DNA of 64,000 nt from Himantopus leucocephalus. Lineage: Eukaryota > Chordata > Aves > Charadriiformes > Recurvirostridae. Positions 60,656 to 64,000 of the stretch are shown here, one piece after another; position 1 is the first letter of the stretch, and every line of letters starts with the position of its first letter. The position numbers and the translations under genes are program-made. Location of the stretch: NCBI GenBank assembly GCA_003993805.1, contig RSEF01000019.1, positions 4,077,285 through 4,141,284 on the forward strand. The letters are read 5' to 3'. A model generated the notes under the pieces. That model did not search any database. It had not been told where the DNA came from and was given only the letters and a program-made list of their open reading frames with translations.

Positions 60656-60769
60656 GAGCCCTAATCCTACAAACTTTAATGTATGTACCTAATGCTAGGC
60701 AGCATAGTTGTCCCACTGAATTCAATAGCTCTACTCAGACGCATGTGTGGAAGTGTTTGCATGATTAGA
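60656..60769. repeat. Old palindromic dispersed repeat, copy D
   Basis: GAGCCCTAATCCTACAAAC at the left mirrors GTTTGCATGATTAG at the right, around GTCCCACTGAATTCAATAGC. Same plan as copies A-C. Confidence 0.55.
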
Positions 60770-63700
60770 AGTTAATACTAATAAATGCACAGTTCATACA
60801 AGATCCCTGTGTAAACAATCCATTTCTGCATGCAAGTGATGATTTTATTGCTGTTCTGTAATTCTGTGTAGTGGCTTTGTGAAGAAGTCTTATATTTTCT
60901 AAAGCAGTAAAACGTTTCTGATACTGTTTTTCATTGCTAGCTCTTTGGGGGCTAATTAAAAGAAATATCTGTTAAATTTATTCATTGCTTGGTTTCTTGA
61001 TAGCAAGAGGCACCTGGTGTAAACATTAAAAAGAAAAGCAGGCAGCAGCCAGGCCTCATCAAATATTAGATGCATTAGGACATTTTATTTATAAATATGA
61101 AATTGGTTTTAATGACTTCAAAAGGAGGAAATGCCAGAAAGAGCATAATATGAGCAAGCTCAGTAAAGCTGTCATGAAGATGCCTAAACCCACAAAAATC
61201 TAGAAATTGTACTTGCTCCCCCCTGCTCCTCTCACATAGTAAGTGGCAATTCCAGCTGCAATTGGCAAAAATGTATGTAAAGAACTCCAGGACTAACCAA
61301 AACAAGCAGCAGATGAGTTAGAGCATCCATGAGCATGTCTGCATAGAAAGCACCATCAGTGGTTGATCAGAAAATAGCTCCTTTATACTGAGCTGACTGA
61401 TTCAATGAAACAAATCCTGAATTTCAACACCTATGATTTAATGCAAAATGCTTAAGGATGAGAAATCCATCCTTCTTTTGGGACAACATTTAAGCAGGCA
61501 TTTAACGTTAAGCTATGCTGTACATTCACTTGACTTCGCTTTCCAAAATGTTTAGCACTGTTTCACTCTGTTCCCACTACAGACTTCAGTAAATCAGTAA
61601 TGAATAGTGACTCAATACTTTATAACTAAGCATGCATTCAGCACTGTCCCAAATAAAGATGCAATAAATTCATAATCAATAGATTAACAATACAAGTGAG
61701 GAATAACAGTAATTGTCCTGAAAAAGTTCCCTCTTCATGAGCAAAAATCGATCCTAAAGATAGATTTAATCTTAAGGCACTTTATTGCAACAAGGCATAG
61801 TCATTCACACTAATTTGAGAAAAGCATTTCACATGAGTAAATTTGATGTCAGTTAGATCAGTGTCCAGTTTTAGTGGGCTGAACCACATCATCATTTCTC
61901 ATTTGGAGAACTGAAGTTTTGAACCAGGTGCAATATACATGACTGCATCCAAAGAGGTAGAAAGATTTACATTAAAGAAGAATTCTCATTCACTACTACT
62001 CAGAAACTTAGGAAAAGTGCTAAGCAAAAAGGAAGTTTGACCCAAAATGATTAAAGTGCAAACTGATCTTAATAAAACAAGAATGAGAACTTCATTCTAA
62101 GATAACCTACTATATGAAAATCCAAGACAAGCCACAGACTGTATCATGTCTACAAAGGACTTTTCTACTTAATTTGACCTCTTGTAAGAGACACTTGGAC
62201 ACCGTTGTCCATGCACATGGAGTAATTGCTTTAATCTTGGTCAGCATGAAAAACCCTGCCAGGGTTGTTGCAGAGAACAGTATCTAGATAAGCAGAGTGA
62301 GGAAGGTAGTTAGAAGTTGTCCCATCCATTTTAAAGCCTCTTGCATTTTCCCAGTTTTAGCACTGTACACATTGATCATGTGGGCAGGGCATGTGACTAC
62401 ATGGCCGTAGAGGCGGAGACTTGATGCAAGTTTTCTCCAGAGAAATGTTTCTTTGCTCTGCCCTGAAGAGGCTTTCACACTGTGCCAAGAGAAACCACAA
62501 GCCCATTCATGGAAGTCTCGGGCTGCGTATGACCCATAATATTATAAGGACTGTTTTAGCTCATGTGGTTATTATTGAAGGAGGAAGGAGCACAAATGGA
62601 GGCGCTGTTAGCAGCCAGCACACTTTAACTGTTTTGGATGGGTTTCACCTGTAAACCCACTCTGTGCATAATCTATACTGACCCGCGTAATCTATACTGA
62701 CCCGTCATGGTAATCAAGCTGGTATCTTTGGCGTGTAAAGGAGGAACATTCTTCACAGAGATGGCAGGGCTGACTCACCACTAGCAGCAGGGCTATAAAA
62801 GAATTGGGGTCTTGTACACCAAGGAATATTATTTTGGGGCCTCCTAGAATACGATAGGTGTGATCTTTTCAAGGGGTCATTTCCCAGTTTGAAAGGAGCA
62901 GGGTTTTGTTGACTTGTTTAATCATATCAGAAGTGCCTCATTTCCAGGGCAGGGACTTTTCCTTATGCCCTTGCAAACAAAATAAATAGACATCAGTTTT
63001 CCATCCTGCCCTGACCTTTGGAAGATGTCATCTCTGCCAGTACTGCACTCTCTGGCCCTGGAGAGACTTAACAGTTCAATCTTGACTCTAAGGGAACTGA
63101 GCCACCTACTGAATCACCGTCATACTTCCTGCAGGCTAACACCTGTGTTTTCCTTGGAGGTCACCCCATTCAAGAACCTACCAGGTTTGACCCTGTTTAA
63201 CTTAGGAGATCCAAGCAGCAGAATTGTCCAGACCTCTAAAATTAAGTACGAAACATACCACAAAGCCTCAGAGGAGTCTGAGAATAAGGAACTGCAGCCA
63301 GGGAACACAGTCCCAGCTCAAAACTGCTGCTTGCAGGATACAAGTGCAGTATGCTGTAGCACAAATTCTCCATTCCAGGTTTTCAGTGACTTCAGTGACG
63401 GGACCTTGCTAGGTTTAGGATGAGAACTGATCCAGATGAGGAGGAGCAGCAGAGACTGTAACTTATAAAATGATTCATTCCTACCAGCCCTATGTGTTAG
63501 CCTTCTGCGTCCATCAAGCCAGGTGACATTTAACCACAAAAATATTTAACCTGCTTTTTACAAGGATGTGCATCATTGACCATGATAAAATACAGGGATG
63601 TGGGAGAGTCAGGATGCAGCTTTTTCAGTGCAACTCCATATAAAGGGGAAAAAAGGCAATAAAAAGGAGGTCTTGACATAAGGAAAACATCCCAATGAAA

Positions 63701-64000
63701 TCCTGCCTTTTAATCTTGGCCACAATCTCTCTTCTCATCATCTTCCCTGCTTTTTAATCTTCTGCTGCACTAAAGTTTTTTATACTCATTCACTTTATCA
63801 ACTTCACCTGCCTCAAAAGTCAATAAAAGCAGAGGCCACAGTTTTAAAATAAAGGCAAATGAACTGAGGCACCAAACTTCTCAACTTCTCCAGAGGTGCT
63901 GACTACTCACAACTGTCAGTAACTTCAGGGCAATCTATGGTGATCAGTGCCTTCAAAAGTCACTTAAGTGCTTGAAGAGGAACACACCTCAAAAACAGAG
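60770..64000. other. Intergenic sequence to the right edge
   Basis: It holds a two-copy 19-bp tandem repeat at 62669-62704. The 132-codon plus-strand frame at 63025-63423 has no recognisable domain or splice context and is probably chance. Confidence 0.4.
62669..62704. repeat. Short tandem duplication, period 19 bp
   Basis: TAATCTATACTGACCCG occurs twice, starting at 62669 and 62688, without a mismatch. The identity suggests a recent duplication. Confidence 0.9.

Noticed and set aside
61435..61560. A possible fifth copy of the palindromic dispersed repeat (AAGCAGGCATTTAACGTTAAGC).
   Set aside because: Only a short central phrase agrees, and the inverted ends could not be found.
63025..63423. 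A 132-codon plus-strand open frame near the right edge.
   Set aside because: No recognisable domain, signal peptide or splice context.

Overview
This is vertebrate nuclear DNA, most likely from a bird. Its one recognisable gene is split into short exons with GT-AG introns. The young interspersed repeats are CR1 LINE fragments with the avian-type 3' end (ATTCTATG-like repeats), and the rest is gene-poor, AT-rich, non-coding sequence with heavily decayed ancient repeats. No bacterial, plasmid, phage or CRISPR structure was seen.

The gene is a sarcomeric myosin regulatory light chain on the minus strand, best matched to MYL10. I assembled seven exons by reading the reverse strand. They are 39138-39136 (start codon only), 31371-31285, 28498-28423, 26957-26853, 23302-23224, 18244-18196 and 17442-17344. 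Phases agree at every junction, all introns are GT-AG, and the product is a complete 165-residue protein with no frameshift or stop. A TATA box and a MEF2-like core lie just upstream of exon 1, and an AATAAA signal lies about 120 bp after the stop codon. The gene therefore appears intact, spanning about 22 kb.

Layout: 1-17200 is intergenic. It holds old SINE/LINE relics, a CR1 copy interrupted by an assembly gap (4105-4651), a perfect 26-bp palindrome (3203-3228), a CpG-rich block with a possible first exon of an unknown minus-strand transcript (9060-9490), and a CR1 pair (11835-12535). 17200-39183 is MYL10. 39240-64000 is the region upstream of MYL10, with no coding exon I can support. It contains ancient repeat tails, CR1 pieces around a second gap (52569-52981) and a few hairpins. 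In mammals MYL10 lies between COL26A1 and CUX1. If that order holds here, the left flank faces the 3' end of COL26A1 and the right flank faces CUX1, but neither gene was seen.

I found no convincing novel biological system. The points most worth a second look are the start-codon-only first exon with its muscle-type promoter, a competing in-frame alternative first exon, the CpG-rich candidate promoter, and several palindromic or Z-DNA-prone elements.
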